64,000 nucleotides of DNA, taken from assembly GCA_038237225.1 (NCBI GenBank), contig JBBRYX010000021.1, positions 1 to 64,000 of the forward strand, read 5' to 3'. The DNA comes from DASVUC01 sp038237225. Its GTDB lineage: Bacteria > Planctomycetota > Phycisphaerae > Tepidisphaerales > Tepidisphaeraceae. The position numbers were made by a program, and so were the translations under genes. The notes beneath the pieces were generated by a model, which was given only the letters and a program-made list of their open reading frames with translations, ran no database searches and was not told where the DNA came from. Of the stretch, positions 43,701-52,936 are shown piece after piece (positions within the stretch are counted from its first letter, which is position 1; each line of letters begins with the position of its first letter).

Positions 43701-46700
43701 TTCTCGGAGACGGACGGCGCGTTTTCGCTGACGATCAACGGGAATCCGACGTTCGCGGGGATGGTGGGATTGATTCCGTCGGGTGATCCGGTGAAGCCGC
43801 TGGCGGACCGGCGACTGAAGTTCCTGACGGTGAATGGATCGACGACGGTTGCGGGCGGCGGCGCGATCGTGACGACGGGAAATCAGACCTACGACGATCA
43901 GCTGGTGTCGAACGTGGGCTTGAAGCTACTGGTTGATACGATTCTTCAGGGCGGGGACACGAATCCGGACAAGTCGATCGTGCATGGCGGCGCGCTCATC
44001 AAGACGATCGTAGACGGCGGCAGCCCGAACCACGATCTGACTTTGAACTTCACGGATGATGTGACGATCGATGAGAACTTCACGAACATCCGGAACCTGA
44101 CGTCGGATGGGAAGAAGAAGGACGACACGGATTTCTTTCCGCAGGCGCGGACGATCATCAACAGCAGCATCAGCACATCCGGGACGCAGATTTATACGGA
44201 TGATGTGAAGTTTGCGCTGGCTCCGGGAAAGGACCCGGTGACGCTGACGTCGACGGGGACGCATTTTGTGCGAACGGTGGATGGGCCTGGGCAGGTGACG
44301 TTGAACTTCCGGACGGCGGGTGGGGCGGTTACGACGGATGCAACGGTGACGTTTGGCGGGGCGGTGGGCTGGTCGGACGCGATGCCATTGGGTCCGGGTT
44401 TGATACCGCTGACATCGCTGACGGTTAACGGGAAGACCGAGATCGAGAATACTGTTGATGCGGACCGCAATCTATTTGGAGGGTTGATCGAGACATCGGG
44501 GTTCCAGCGTTATGCGGACACGGTGACGCTGAATACGGATGCGCAGATCAGGGTTTCGATCGTGACGTTCGCGGGAACGATCGATGGTTCTGCTTCGCAT
44601 CGTTCGCTGGAGATTGCGGGGAATGCGGAGTTTGACGCGGCGGTTGGATTGCCGGCAAATGAGCTGGAGCATCTGACGGTGAGCGGGTGGACGCGGATGG
44701 GCGCGGGGAGCGTGGATACGACCGATGAGCAGTTGTATGGCGGGGCGGTGACGCTGACGAGTAATAATGTTCTGACGGGATCAACGATCTCGTTCGATTC
44801 GACGCTGGATGGGAATTACAACCTGACTTTGAACGGGATCATCACGTTCGGCGATAGCGCTCTGGCGGATACGGTTGGGGGCGCGATGCCGCTGGCTTCT
44901 CTGACGGCGAATGGGACGGTGTTGCTGAATGGGGATGCGGTTCATACGAATGTGGGATCGGGATTCCAGACGTACAACGGGGCGGTGACGCTGGGTAATC
45001 CTGGTTTGGCGGACAAGTGGTTTCAGGGGTATGACATCACGTTCAATCAGCCGGTGCTGGATGAGACGGCGGGTGATCATAATCTGCGGGTGAGCGCGGC
45101 GGATTTGGCGAAGTTCAATGATATGGTGGGAACGGATACGCAGCAGCTTTGGCGATTGACAAGTGATGGGAACGGCCCGGCGAATGTGAACGCGGTGACG
45201 GAGATCAATGGCGGGCGCGTGCAGACGCTGGACACGCAGGATTACAAGACGGCGGTGACGCTGGGAAGAAACACGTTTGGCGGCGTGATTCGGGGCGGTG
45301 ATGCGAAGCTGACGGGGGAGCGGGTTACGTTTTTCAAGACGGTGAACAGTGCGAACGATCAGCGATATGCGCTGGATGTTCTTTCGGATGCGACCACATT
45401 CGCGGCGGGGGATGCCGCGTTTAATGGCGAGGTGGGGACGGCGAAGGCGGCGAAACAGTGGGCGGCGCTGAAGCACCTGACGGTCGCGGGGACGACGGAG
45501 ATGAACGCGACGAAGGTGACGACGGATTCAACCAGCGGCAGCGAGGGCTACCAGAGCTATGCGGGGGCGGTCACTCTGATGAGCGATACGACGTTGAACG
45601 CGACGTCGCCGACGGCGGGTGCATTGACGGGCGTGACGTTTGTGGGCGTGGTGAACGGGAATACATCGGGCGGGGAGTTTTTGCACATCAACGCGAACGC
45701 GCAGCTCGGCGGGAACGTCGGCGGATTGGTCGACAGCGGGATCGAGCTTGAGGACCTGTACGTTCAGGGGACGACCAACCTGCTGGGGAAAGCGATCACC
45801 ACGAAGGTCGGCGGCGGTACGGGGAACCAGACGTATGTTGGCGATGTGACGCTGGGCGGGGGCGGTGGCGCGGTGGAAAAGGTGCTGACGGGCGGGGGGA
45901 TCTGGGTCCAGAATAAGGTGGATTCGGCGAGTAGCGGAGTGCAGTCACTGACGCTGACGGGGGCGAATGCGCCGAGTGCGGATGTGACGTTCAGCGGGAG
46001 GGTTGGGAGCAGCGCTCCGTTGGGTTACCTGGATGTCGAAGGGACGACTCGACTGGAAGGCGACCTGATTGACACCAACAGCGGCGGGCAGACTTATGCG
46101 GGGGAGGTGACGCTGAGCATTCCGGCGCTGAATCTGACGGGGCAATCGGTTGATAAGCACGTGCACGGGGTTTCGATCCTGTTTGAGGACAAGGTGAACG
46201 CGGAGACGATTGGCGTGGAGTCGCTGACACTGACGGGGCCGGGCGGTGCGACGTCGGTAACGTTTGATGGCGCGGTGGGGAATCAGTTCCCGCTGAACTA
46301 TTTGAATGTCGTCGGGACGACGCGATTGAATGGGCCGGGCGTGACGACGGATGGGGCGGAGGGGACGCAGACGTACGTGGGTGCGGTGTTGCTGGGCGTG
46401 AACGGGACGCCGCAGCCGAACAAGTTGTTGACGGGGAAGGGGATTTGGTTCAAGAGCACCGTCGATGCGGTTGATTATGGGAAGGAATCGCTGGCGGTTG
46501 ATGGACCCGCCGGGAGCAAGGTGACGTTTGATGGGTCGGTGGGATCCGTGGGAGCGCTGGGATATCTGGATGTGGGGATGGATGCGTTTTTGGGTGGGGC
46601 GACGTTCGCGACGACGAATGAGATGGGTGTGAGCGGCGATCAGACTTATGGCGGGACGGTTGTGCTGACGAGTCCGTCGACGCCAACTTCGAGTTCGAAC

Positions 46701-49700
46701 AAACTGGTTAAGGCGCATGGGGTGGTGTTTGAACGGACGGTGGATGCGAATGGTCAGGGCGGGGAATCGCTGACGGTGCGCGGGCCGGGCGTGACACCGG
46801 CGGCGGTGGCGGGCATGGCGACGTTTATTGGGAATGTTGGGAATGCGAAGCCGAGTCAGGGGAGCGCGCTGAAGTATCTTGCGATCGATGGGAACACGCA
46901 GTTGTATGCGCACATCGTGAACACGATCGCGACGGGTGGCGGAAGCGGATCGCAGACGTATGGCGGGACGGTGACGTTGCAGGGGGCGCTGGGATCGAGC
47001 TCGGAAGACACCAATCCGAACAAGCGGCTTACCGGAAACTGGATTGGGTTTGGGTCATCGGTTGATGCGAGTGCGGATGGGGCGCAATCGCTTACGCTGA
47101 ACGGGCAGGGCGGCGAAGCGAATGTGACGTTTGATGGGAATGTGGGAGTGATTCATCCGCTGAAGTACCTGGACGTTCAGGGGAAGACGCGACTGGATGG
47201 GAAGATCGTGCAGACGGTCGGGGCGGAAGGTTTTCAGACGTATGCGGGTAAGGTGACGCTGGGATTGCCGGTGGGCGGGGTTGCGGATCCGGTGAACAAG
47301 ATTTTGAAGGCGAACTGGGTTTGGTTCAATTCGACGGTGGATGCGCTGACGAGCGGGGGCGAGTCGCTGACGCTGGCCGGTTGGGGGAGCACGAATGCGA
47401 AGGTGACGTTTAATGGGAATGTCGGGACGGATTTGCCGCTGAAGTTTTTGGATGTGGAAGGGACGACGACGCTGTTGAATGGGCAGATCGTGCAGACGAA
47501 CGGCGGGCCTGGATCGCAGACTTATGCGGGGGCGGTGACGTTGGGCGGGAGCGGTGCGCTGTCGGATAAGCAGTTCAAGGGGAATTGGGTTTATTTCAAG
47601 TCGACGGTTGATGCGATGAACGCTGGAGTGCAGTCGGCGACGGTGGTTGGATGGGGAACCAAGAATGGCGTGGCGACGTTCGACGGCAATGTTGGGGGGA
47701 TTGCGCCGCTGAAGTTTGCGGATGTCGAAGGGACGATGCGGCTGAATGGGACGAGCATCACGACTGCCGGGTTGCAGACGTATACGGGGGCGGTGACGCT
47801 GGGGCTGCCGGTGCCGAATGCGCGTGGGGAATCGGCGGACAAGGTGCTGACGGGGAGCGGGGTGTTGTTTGGATTGACGGTTGATGCGGTGGATGGGGGC
47901 TTGGAGTCGCTGAAGATCAAGGGGAATGGATCGCAAAATGCGCAGGCGACGTTTACGGGATCGGTCGGCGCGGGGACCAATCTGCGCTTCCTGGTTGTGG
48001 ATGGGGACACGAAGTTGATCGGGAAGGAGGTTCATACGACGGCGTATCAGAGTTTTGTGGGGAACATGACGCTGAGCGGGTCGGGGTCGGCGGCGGACAA
48101 GGTGCTGACGGGGACGAAGGTGAGCTTTGGGCAGAGCGCGAGCGAGGCGGGTGGGAGCCGGCATGCCGGGAAGGTGAATGCGGACGCGGCACAGAGCCTG
48201 CAACTGCTGGTGGATGAGGTTTGGTTTAATGGTTCCGTTGGCGCGGATGCGGGTGGGGCGCTGCGGTACATCAACGTGGATGGATCGGGCGCGCATGGGT
48301 TCAAGGCTCAGTTGAATGCGGAGCAGTTCACGACGAACGCTGGACAGACGTATGGCGGGGTGGTGACGCTGGGACCGGATCTGTCGGCGGTGGCGCATAA
48401 GAACGGATCGACGGCGCTGTTTAAGAATACGCTGGATGCGTCGTCGGCGGGGGCGCAGAAGCTGTCAGTGAATGGGGATGTGCAGTTTGAAAAGGCGGTC
48501 GGGAAGATTCAGGCGCCCAATGCGCTGACGGTTAACGGGAATACGACGATCAACGGTGGATCGATCGATACGGTGAACGATCAGATGTACACGTTCACGG
48601 GTGACGGCATCTTCCTTGGCGCCGACACGGTGCTGACGAGCGGCGCGGGCAACCTGACGATCAACCGCGGCAACATCCTGCGCGGTAACGAGCATGATCT
48701 GACGCTGAACATCGCGCTGCTGGATGATGTGGGGACGAATTTTACGGGGATCCACGACCTGGAGGCGGATGCACCGGGGACGACCCGAATCTGGGGCAAT
48801 GTGGATACCAGCGGGACGCAGGTTTATGGCGATCCGGTTGCGGTGATGGAGAGCAGCTTTTTGACCGGCACGTCGGTGGCGTTTGAGAACACGGTGGATG
48901 CGGATCAGGCGAACAGGCCGGCGCTGAAGATCACGATGAAGGGGAGTGAAGGAAGCGCCACGTTCGCGGAGAACGTGGGCGGGGAGAGGGCGCTGGAGTC
49001 GCTGCAAATCATCGGGACGGCGAATTTGAATGGAGATCAGATCAACACCGCCAACTCGCAGACGTTTGATGGGAACGTGACGATTGGCGGCGGCGTGACG
49101 CTGTCGTTGAGCGAGGCGGGTGCGAGCCCGAATAAAGCGCTGTTCACGCAGACGGTTAACGGTGGATCGCTGCGAATCAGCGGCGACGGTGGAAACGCCG
49201 TTTTCGATAACACGGTTGGCGGGGCGACAAGCCAACTCAAATCGCTTTGGGTGGAGAAGACGACGGCGCTGGATATCGCGACGTCTCATGATTCCGGTTC
49301 GGCGTCGGTTCGCACGATCGATGGACAGACGTACGGCGGCGCGGTCACGCTCAAGCAGGGAACGCGCCTTGTCGCAGGCGCGAGTGCGGGCGACATTGTG
49401 TTTGGGAGCACGGTCAACGGCGAACGCAACGAGCGGCCGTTCCTTCAGATTTCCGCTCACGAATCGACGTTTAAGGATTCGGTGGGTATTGGATTTGGGA
49501 TTCTTGGATCTTTGGAAGTGACGGGCCCGGTGACGTTGGCGCTGAATGCCGGATCGGCGCCGATGTTCGTGCGGGCGGCCGGTAAGCATGTTTATCAGGG
49601 ACTGATTACGTTGGAGACGAGTCCGACGTTGGCTGGCGAAGCGATCGATCTGACGGGCGGATTGAGCGGTGGCGGTAACAATCTTACGCTTGCGGCAAGC

Positions 49701-51647
49701 AACGCAGTCACGCAGGGTTCGGCGCTGACGGGCTTGGGCGACCTGGGGATCGCGGGCGGCAAGGGCGCGAGCTATACGTTGACCAACGTGGGCAACGAGG
49801 TGGTGAGCCTGCATGGGGCGACTGGGAAGGATTTGTCGTTCTCGGAGAGCGATGGGTATGTGATCGCGCGGGATGGAGCGACGGCCAGTGGATTGAATGC
49901 TGCTTCGATCCATCTGAATGTCGCATCGGGCAAGGTTTATCAAGTTGCCAAGAAGAAGGCGCAGCGAGGCCCGATCAATGCGAGCTCGCTGACGTTGAGC
50001 GGTGGCAAGGGAACGCAGTATGACCTGACGCTGGGGAATGTTGTCGAGACGCTGAACGTATCGACAAAAGGGTCGGTCAATTATGTGAATGCGTCGCAAC
50101 TGACGCTGAGTCCTGGGGCGACCGCGGATGAGGGGATTACGCTGCGGACGGTGACGGGTGATCTGGTGGTCAACGACATCACCGCGAAAGACGGCTCCAT
50201 TAGTCTGTACGTGAGCACGGCATTCGTTGACGACAAGAATGACCACAAGCATCTGCCGTCAAACTACTATGACGAGAAGGGTGCGGCGGACCCTGCGAAC
50301 GCGGCACTGGTGTATCAAGTGTTCGAGCCGGCGGCGTTGATCAGGTTGAACGGTAATCTGGACGCCGGCAAGGACATCGTGCTGGGGGATCGATTCGACA
50401 AGCAATCGCCTTCACGTGCGACGATCATTGCCGACCGTCCGTTGACGCTCAACGCCGGTGGTGAGTTCTTCATGCATCGCGGTCAGAAGATGACGGTGAT
50501 GGGTGATCTTGATATCACGGCAGGCACGGACGCGATGCTGTCCGACATTACGGCGCTTGGCGGGATCACGGTTGAGGCACCGCAAGTGTATCTCGTCGCT
50601 CGGCCTGCGTCGTTCAATATCGGGTGGGATTCTGAGACCGGGCAGTTCACGGTCGATGCGCTGGATTCCGGCACGGATTTGGTTGCCGGCCGGAACATCG
50701 TTTTGAACTCCGCGGTGCGTCCGCAGTTCACCACCGATGGAGTCGATGCCAAGCCTCTTGATGCGAACACGGATGTGCGTCTGATTCAGACCCTATCTGA
50801 GCCGGCGTTGCCACCGTTCGCTTTTGTGTCGTTCAATGAGGATTCGAAGATCAAAGGCTTCGCTCCGCGGCAGTATCCGACCGCGATTAACGATGCGACG
50901 CTGTCGCTGAAGGACGAAGCTCTCAAGGATCTGCCGGAATCGCAGCTTCTGGATTTGCGTGCGGACGGGCATGCGGTGGCGGACCTGGGGACGACGTTTG
51001 CGTTGGCGCTCCCGGCGGAGATGCCTCGACCGACGCAGGATAGCGCGGTCGATAGCGCGCAGCGGCAATTGCTTGGGCAAATGGGTATTCGGGCGAAGGA
51101 AGCGGAAGACCTTGGGCTTGGGTTTGTCGATTGGCTGAGCGGGCGTGCGGTTTATGAGGATCAGCCGAGGCCGAGAGGCAAGGATGTGGACCGCGGGGAT
51201 TATCTGCTGACTCCGAATCGTCTTTCGCGGCCGATGGTCAATGGATTGGTGATCAAGTTCCGCAAGATCTACTCGCCGACCAAACCGAACGCTTTGAGGC
51301 GGGATCAAGGAGTCGCGAACCACATCGCGTCGAGGCTGAATGAACTGACCAAGGAATATCGGGATCCGAAGAACAAGACCAAGGCGGCGGACCTGTGGAA
51401 CATGGCACAGCTTCGGCAGTACATCGACGGGCATGACGGGGAGATGAAAGAGACACTGGCCAGGATTCAGGACCTGATGCAGGACATTGAGCAATTGGGC
51501 CTGTCGCCGAAGGAACTGGAGTATTCGAAGGAAGAGTTGCTGATGTGCATCCAGCCCGCCGCGCTTAAGCCGGATACCGCGGATCGCAGGGCGCCGGAGG
51601 TGATGGAGCAACTGGTTTCGCCGGCGCGGCCCGTCGCTTCCCGCTAA
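37767..51647 (+). CDS. Giant TpsA-type exoprotein (filamentous haemagglutinin-like) with ~30 repeats
   Basis: 4,626-aa secreted or surface protein. An extended signal peptide (to about Ala-42) is followed by the TPS secretion domain (about 43-260): NRINSVSPSRIDGTLQANG, VYFVNRAGITFGANA and NEGTIVAADTAALMG match haemagglutinin-like TPS domains. From about residue 950 to 3950 the chain is built of degenerate repeats of about 100 residues. Each has the order K-x-LTG, F-x-STVDA, QSLTL, VTF-x-G-x-VG, LKYLDV-x-GTTRL and QTY-x-G-x-VTLG; I count about thirty QTY-type landmarks. Beta-helix shaft is the expected fold. The last ~250 residues are different: helical and charged (KEYRDPKNKTKAADLWNMAQ, then IQDLMQDIEQLGLSPKELEY). 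I noticed only two cysteines, near the two ends. No PEP-CTERM signal. GGGAGG precedes the ATG. Adhesion or matrix role is inferred. Confidence 0.9.
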   Translation: MVCGKNAKIKSGYRTIGARAKYVLGLAASATVAALAPMVWAGANKVDVQRVTRGSARFSEMGNVLTVRAADRTVINYGRFDINPGGTVRFIQPSKDSRVLNRINSVSPSRIDGTLQANGSVYFVNRAGITFGANAIVNVGKIYAAAGNITDSDFLRGFNNFHLTGNVTNEGTIVAADTAALMGRQVSNFGRIEANIVMMASGDEVMIGPRTGQVFVKVNPEEDRSLVAESGLGLGAGDLYAMAIRSEGEVKGQSVTLDSGKSGVTTVGGTIDASNHSAGGKGGEVRVLGGTVELKGASIDASGSAGGGRVMVGGDFHGAGGVATAGNTVVDAGSMIRADALDIGDGGSVVVWSDELTLYSGRISARGGSAGGNGGFVEVSGKEELSFTGHADVSAEFGSPGMILLDPRDITIDTGGTDTVTGALLSHSTGGATDFTIDPATLEGLTGSVTLQAQQDIFVKANLNMDKLALGSNVVLQAGRDITIDIAGGGNFYVGKSGVGSNLTLEASAAVPTADPNGQLWVKAGNTIKTWGGNLDMKGAVIKLDGVVDGAGAMAMRGGSIAVDGKITANSLDAKSSAGNITIGVLGKVFANTQSYEAHNATNDAYVSATVGTFGSTTGGAGPVSFSVRQDKAIVLKPGDATNNVPALAQFVAAPGSYSLQSDHGAVSAELGTADFTTTNFSLKSVGFGVALVGDTAVKSLAVDGETIQLGGKISAVGGVGGAGITLVAKGPGTLGTGESITVDYDISSDALLSIKSIGKITVGNDVDLKAATLAIEAGSGGTGDLKFGTNVTLWATNQTLVAGDGVGGGGAAAIVDARTNAPTIRALDGAAVPEYFEITQDGPINTPTLPDSGQFAVVAALPGSYKLESSEDSTTFISDVNRPSMTLSLAAAKTLTVQSETDGFNFTAGITTLKGGAGIVLGGTYTFGSLSATGNVILNKNLDLVSSVSTFSGTIDSEATKSYYVHVTGDVGFGGNIGTSVNSTVSSVTVTGKTALSGAVVKTALHQSFGGEITLNQAGSTFSGTSGTFAGIVAGSVGPAFNDLTLNFTDTTRLAAFGGGGAGTRIRNLRAGDPAGVTNGGGTIEIAGSITTTGDQLYQRKVKLDASVTLQGSSIGFDQQIVTLTGAQGLTLKGNTATNANVTFGGDVTTQYLDVGGATTLIGATVTTVTAQTYGGVLTLSPDALVGTNNKKLTGSTFEFKGDVKAAEDFKQSLTVTSTSVAVLPANIVFSGSIGDSSKGLTYLNIEDFKSVQLGTDTTATITSSTSSNLLNMYGPQTFSGDVLLGSNVILSGSTVRFKQTANSVNAANHDLTIDGSSTFDVSGALLRDVRKLVTTGNGTAQLSGALTTAAGGSATFKTPVVLVKEVVGVATNDVTVKSTTISFEKTVDANSADVDEQSLTVISTTPSAGAPITFAGVVGQTAGAALKHLDVQGNAQISGGTVNTKGTVSTGNQTYSGDVTLGKSTGEWSVQDVSGLTVYFKQKVDSAVDNKAFLTVRADAEFLGDVGSVHALNGLSVSGATGLSGNVKTGGSAGVGPDEAGAEASAPAFLPGDVVPGELALGYQTYNALTLRNTLTLTAGAITFNKNVNAVASGQQGLTISADTVVFNEDVGNTFALGHLDIRADKISLNVNADSVRTSATAGLTGQQRYGEAASHQSVMSLGGGTLNKILEGKSIRFESTVDDVDGTSAQSLTLKGDPILLTGAAVTFTGSVGATNALKFLAVNGTTTVGALANEQKTIQTAWSPTPVDPTIGRQTYTGDVTLAQNVTLWGTSVTFGSLVVGNDRNLTLNFIDDVALDLNKLGNLNKFETDRPDTLPDASKFGPRGRTRISGTLVTDDVQTFNDDVVLLGAAQLAGSSVVFGRLADDGNSLIGGTINSDGANNRTLAVVISDPVGKAIFNGNVGTLVGGALAQLTVAGNSEINATTVVTSAVGGTGRQTYSGQVSLGTVNPKPSGTIINVNKTLSGSSMYFGGVVFSETDGAFSLTINGNPTFAGMVGLIPSGDPVKPLADRRLKFLTVNGSTTVAGGGAIVTTGNQTYDDQLVSNVGLKLLVDTILQGGDTNPDKSIVHGGALIKTIVDGGSPNHDLTLNFTDDVTIDENFTNIRNLTSDGKKKDDTDFFPQARTIINSSISTSGTQIYTDDVKFALAPGKDPVTLTSTGTHFVRTVDGPGQVTLNFRTAGGAVTTDATVTFGGAVGWSDAMPLGPGLIPLTSLTVNGKTEIENTVDADRNLFGGLIETSGFQRYADTVTLNTDAQIRVSIVTFAGTIDGSASHRSLEIAGNAEFDAAVGLPANELEHLTVSGWTRMGAGSVDTTDEQLYGGAVTLTSNNVLTGSTISFDSTLDGNYNLTLNGIITFGDSALADTVGGAMPLASLTANGTVLLNGDAVHTNVGSGFQTYNGAVTLGNPGLADKWFQGYDITFNQPVLDETAGDHNLRVSAADLAKFNDMVGTDTQQLWRLTSDGNGPANVNAVTEINGGRVQTLDTQDYKTAVTLGRNTFGGVIRGGDAKLTGERVTFFKTVNSANDQRYALDVLSDATTFAAGDAAFNGEVGTAKAAKQWAALKHLTVAGTTEMNATKVTTDSTSGSEGYQSYAGAVTLMSDTTLNATSPTAGALTGVTFVGVVNGNTSGGEFLHINANAQLGGNVGGLVDSGIELEDLYVQGTTNLLGKAITTKVGGGTGNQTYVGDVTLGGGGGAVEKVLTGGGIWVQNKVDSASSGVQSLTLTGANAPSADVTFSGRVGSSAPLGYLDVEGTTRLEGDLIDTNSGGQTYAGEVTLSIPALNLTGQSVDKHVHGVSILFEDKVNAETIGVESLTLTGPGGATSVTFDGAVGNQFPLNYLNVVGTTRLNGPGVTTDGAEGTQTYVGAVLLGVNGTPQPNKLLTGKGIWFKSTVDAVDYGKESLAVDGPAGSKVTFDGSVGSVGALGYLDVGMDAFLGGATFATTNEMGVSGDQTYGGTVVLTSPSTPTSSSNKLVKAHGVVFERTVDANGQGGESLTVRGPGVTPAAVAGMATFIGNVGNAKPSQGSALKYLAIDGNTQLYAHIVNTIATGGGSGSQTYGGTVTLQGALGSSSEDTNPNKRLTGNWIGFGSSVDASADGAQSLTLNGQGGEANVTFDGNVGVIHPLKYLDVQGKTRLDGKIVQTVGAEGFQTYAGKVTLGLPVGGVADPVNKILKANWVWFNSTVDALTSGGESLTLAGWGSTNAKVTFNGNVGTDLPLKFLDVEGTTTLLNGQIVQTNGGPGSQTYAGAVTLGGSGALSDKQFKGNWVYFKSTVDAMNAGVQSATVVGWGTKNGVATFDGNVGGIAPLKFADVEGTMRLNGTSITTAGLQTYTGAVTLGLPVPNARGESADKVLTGSGVLFGLTVDAVDGGLESLKIKGNGSQNAQATFTGSVGAGTNLRFLVVDGDTKLIGKEVHTTAYQSFVGNMTLSGSGSAADKVLTGTKVSFGQSASEAGGSRHAGKVNADAAQSLQLLVDEVWFNGSVGADAGGALRYINVDGSGAHGFKAQLNAEQFTTNAGQTYGGVVTLGPDLSAVAHKNGSTALFKNTLDASSAGAQKLSVNGDVQFEKAVGKIQAPNALTVNGNTTINGGSIDTVNDQMYTFTGDGIFLGADTVLTSGAGNLTINRGNILRGNEHDLTLNIALLDDVGTNFTGIHDLEADAPGTTRIWGNVDTSGTQVYGDPVAVMESSFLTGTSVAFENTVDADQANRPALKITMKGSEGSATFAENVGGERALESLQIIGTANLNGDQINTANSQTFDGNVTIGGGVTLSLSEAGASPNKALFTQTVNGGSLRISGDGGNAVFDNTVGGATSQLKSLWVEKTTALDIATSHDSGSASVRTIDGQTYGGAVTLKQGTRLVAGASAGDIVFGSTVNGERNERPFLQISAHESTFKDSVGIGFGILGSLEVTGPVTLALNAGSAPMFVRAAGKHVYQGLITLETSPTLAGEAIDLTGGLSGGGNNLTLAASNAVTQGSALTGLGDLGIAGGKGASYTLTNVGNEVVSLHGATGKDLSFSESDGYVIARDGATASGLNAASIHLNVASGKVYQVAKKKAQRGPINASSLTLSGGKGTQYDLTLGNVVETLNVSTKGSVNYVNASQLTLSPGATADEGITLRTVTGDLVVNDITAKDGSISLYVSTAFVDDKNDHKHLPSNYYDEKGAADPANAALVYQVFEPAALIRLNGNLDAGKDIVLGDRFDKQSPSRATIIADRPLTLNAGGEFFMHRGQKMTVMGDLDITAGTDAMLSDITALGGITVEAPQVYLVARPASFNIGWDSETGQFTVDALDSGTDLVAGRNIVLNSAVRPQFTTDGVDAKPLDANTDVRLIQTLSEPALPPFAFVSFNEDSKIKGFAPRQYPTAINDATLSLKDEALKDLPESQLLDLRADGHAVADLGTTFALALPAEMPRPTQDSAVDSAQRQLLGQMGIRAKEAEDLGLGFVDWLSGRAVYEDQPRPRGKDVDRGDYLLTPNRLSRPMVNGLVIKFRKIYSPTKPNALRRDQGVANHIASRLNELTKEYRDPKNKTKAADLWNMAQLRQYIDGHDGEMKETLARIQDLMQDIEQLGLSPKELEYSKEELLMCIQPAALKPDTADRRAPEVMEQLVSPARPVASR

Positions 51648-51688
51648 ATCAGTGTGCGGGATCAAGCGCTCGAAGACCCTCACCCCAA

Positions 51689-51714
51689 CCCTCTCCCGGA
51701 GTACCGGGAGAGGG
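51689..51714 (+). terminator. Hairpin after the giant exoprotein gene
   Basis: CCCTCTCCCGG-AGTA-CCGGGAGAGGG, a perfect 11-bp stem 42 bp after the stop. The surrounding CTCACCCCAACCCTCTCCC sequence is a widespread bacterial repeat type. No T-tract, but position suits termination before tssA. Confidence 0.65.
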
Positions 51715-51798
51715 GGTAAGAGGCGTGTGGTGTTGGCGAAGTGGAATGGACGCGCGGGGCGGCCGCGTGGCTCAACAGGTTGAGGAAGTGTGTGTGTG

Positions 51799-52815
51799 AT
51801 GGCGAGCGTTGAATTGGAAAAGCTGTTGAGGAATATTTCAGACGGGCAGCCCTGCGGGGAGGACCTGTGGCTGACGGGCATCAGCGGTGATTTCGAAGCC
51901 AAGGCGCGGGCGAAGCCGGAGAACTGGCCGTCGCTGCGGGATGCGTGCACCGAACTTATTTCCAGCAAGTCGAAGGACTTGCGCGCGGCGGTGTATCTGG
52001 CGCTGGCGATGCTGGGATCGGAGGGGATTCAGGGATTCAACGATGGATTGTCGGTGATCCGGCAAATGCTGGATCAGCATTGGGACCATCTGTATCCGCG
52101 GCACGTCGCGGGTCAGGATCCTCCGAAGCGGGTAATGATCCTGGAGTGGATGACGCCGCGCGGGTCTGATGCGCTGAAGTTTCGGACGCGGCTGCGGACG
52201 GCTCCGCTGACGCGGGGGGGAGATGAGGGAGAGTATGGACTTCGCGATCTGGAATATGCGAACGGGAAGGTCTCGCCACCGGAAGGCGTGAGCGCGCCGT
52301 CCGTGGACAAGATTGAGGCGGCGTTCGCGAAAACGCCTTTGGAGTATCTCAAGGCTGTGGCTTCGTCAGCCAGCGGCGCGATGGAGCAGCTTAAGACAAT
52401 CTCGGAACTGCTTTCGAAACCTGAACGCGCAGGAGCGGCGCCACAGTTGGCGGAACTGCATGACATCTTGACGGAGATCCATCAGGAGGCATCGACCCGA
52501 GCGGCGGCGGCGGAGCCGGTGATCGTGACCATTGCTCCGATTGTGGAAGGCCCGACGGGTGATCGGCCACCGGGGGAGCGTTCAGGGACGCCCGCGATTG
52601 ATGGGGCGATTCGATCGGACAGGGATGTGCTGCTGGCGCTGGATCGGATCTGTGAATACTACCGTCGGACGCAGCCGTCGAGTCCTATGCCGCTGCTGTT
52701 GGAGCGGGCAAAGAAATGGGTGGGGGTGGGATTTTTGGACCTGCTGGATGACCTGAATCTGAACGTGAAAGATCAGTTGCAACAGGTGATCGGGAAGGCG
52801 CCTGATAAGGGATAA
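51799..52815 (+). CDS. tssA: Type VI secretion protein TssA (ImpA N-terminal domain)
   Basis: 338-aa baseplate/sheath-cap component. The ImpA-type N-terminal domain is visible in DGQPCGEDLW near the start, LRAAVYLALAMLGSEGIQGF and LDQHWDHLYP (about residues 57-100). A middle linker and a C-terminal helical domain containing DRICEYYRRTQPSSPMPLLL and ERAKKWV (about 275-310) follow; this end occurs in TssA proteins that cap the growing sheath. The ATG is preceded by a GT run and GAGGAAG; an in-frame GTG nine bases upstream is possible. First gene of the T6SS cluster, separated from tssB by a 120-bp gap with a possible promoter. Confidence 0.9.
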   Translation: MASVELEKLLRNISDGQPCGEDLWLTGISGDFEAKARAKPENWPSLRDACTELISSKSKDLRAAVYLALAMLGSEGIQGFNDGLSVIRQMLDQHWDHLYPRHVAGQDPPKRVMILEWMTPRGSDALKFRTRLRTAPLTRGGDEGEYGLRDLEYANGKVSPPEGVSAPSVDKIEAAFAKTPLEYLKAVASSASGAMEQLKTISELLSKPERAGAAPQLAELHDILTEIHQEASTRAAAAEPVIVTIAPIVEGPTGDRPPGERSGTPAIDGAIRSDRDVLLALDRICEYYRRTQPSSPMPLLLERAKKWVGVGFLDLLDDLNLNVKDQLQQVIGKAPDKG

Positions 52816-52822
52816 TATTTTT

Positions 52823-52852
52823 TTGGCGGAACGCACGACCAATCGTTATAGT
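52823..52852 (+). promoter_or_regulatory. Possible promoter of tssB and following genes
   Basis: TTGGCG (52823-52828), 18-bp spacer, TATAGT (52847-52852), after a run of seven T residues. The gap to tssB is the longest non-coding stretch inside the T6SS cluster. Confidence 0.4.
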
Positions 52853-52936
52853 TTGAGGCACAAGTCGGGAAGTTTTTAGATTTCATATCAGGAGTTTTCA
52901 CGCGCCGCGCCCAAGAGGTGAGGCGAAGGAGTCGTA

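Noticed and set aside
48465..50252. Long minus-strand open frame (595 codons) inside the giant exoprotein gene
   Set aside because: Arg/Pro/His-rich composition, no ribosome site, and it is antisense to a clearly coding repeat protein; a shadow of GC-rich codon use. The same applies to the antisense frames at 36120-37172, 47055-48398 and 40725-41699.
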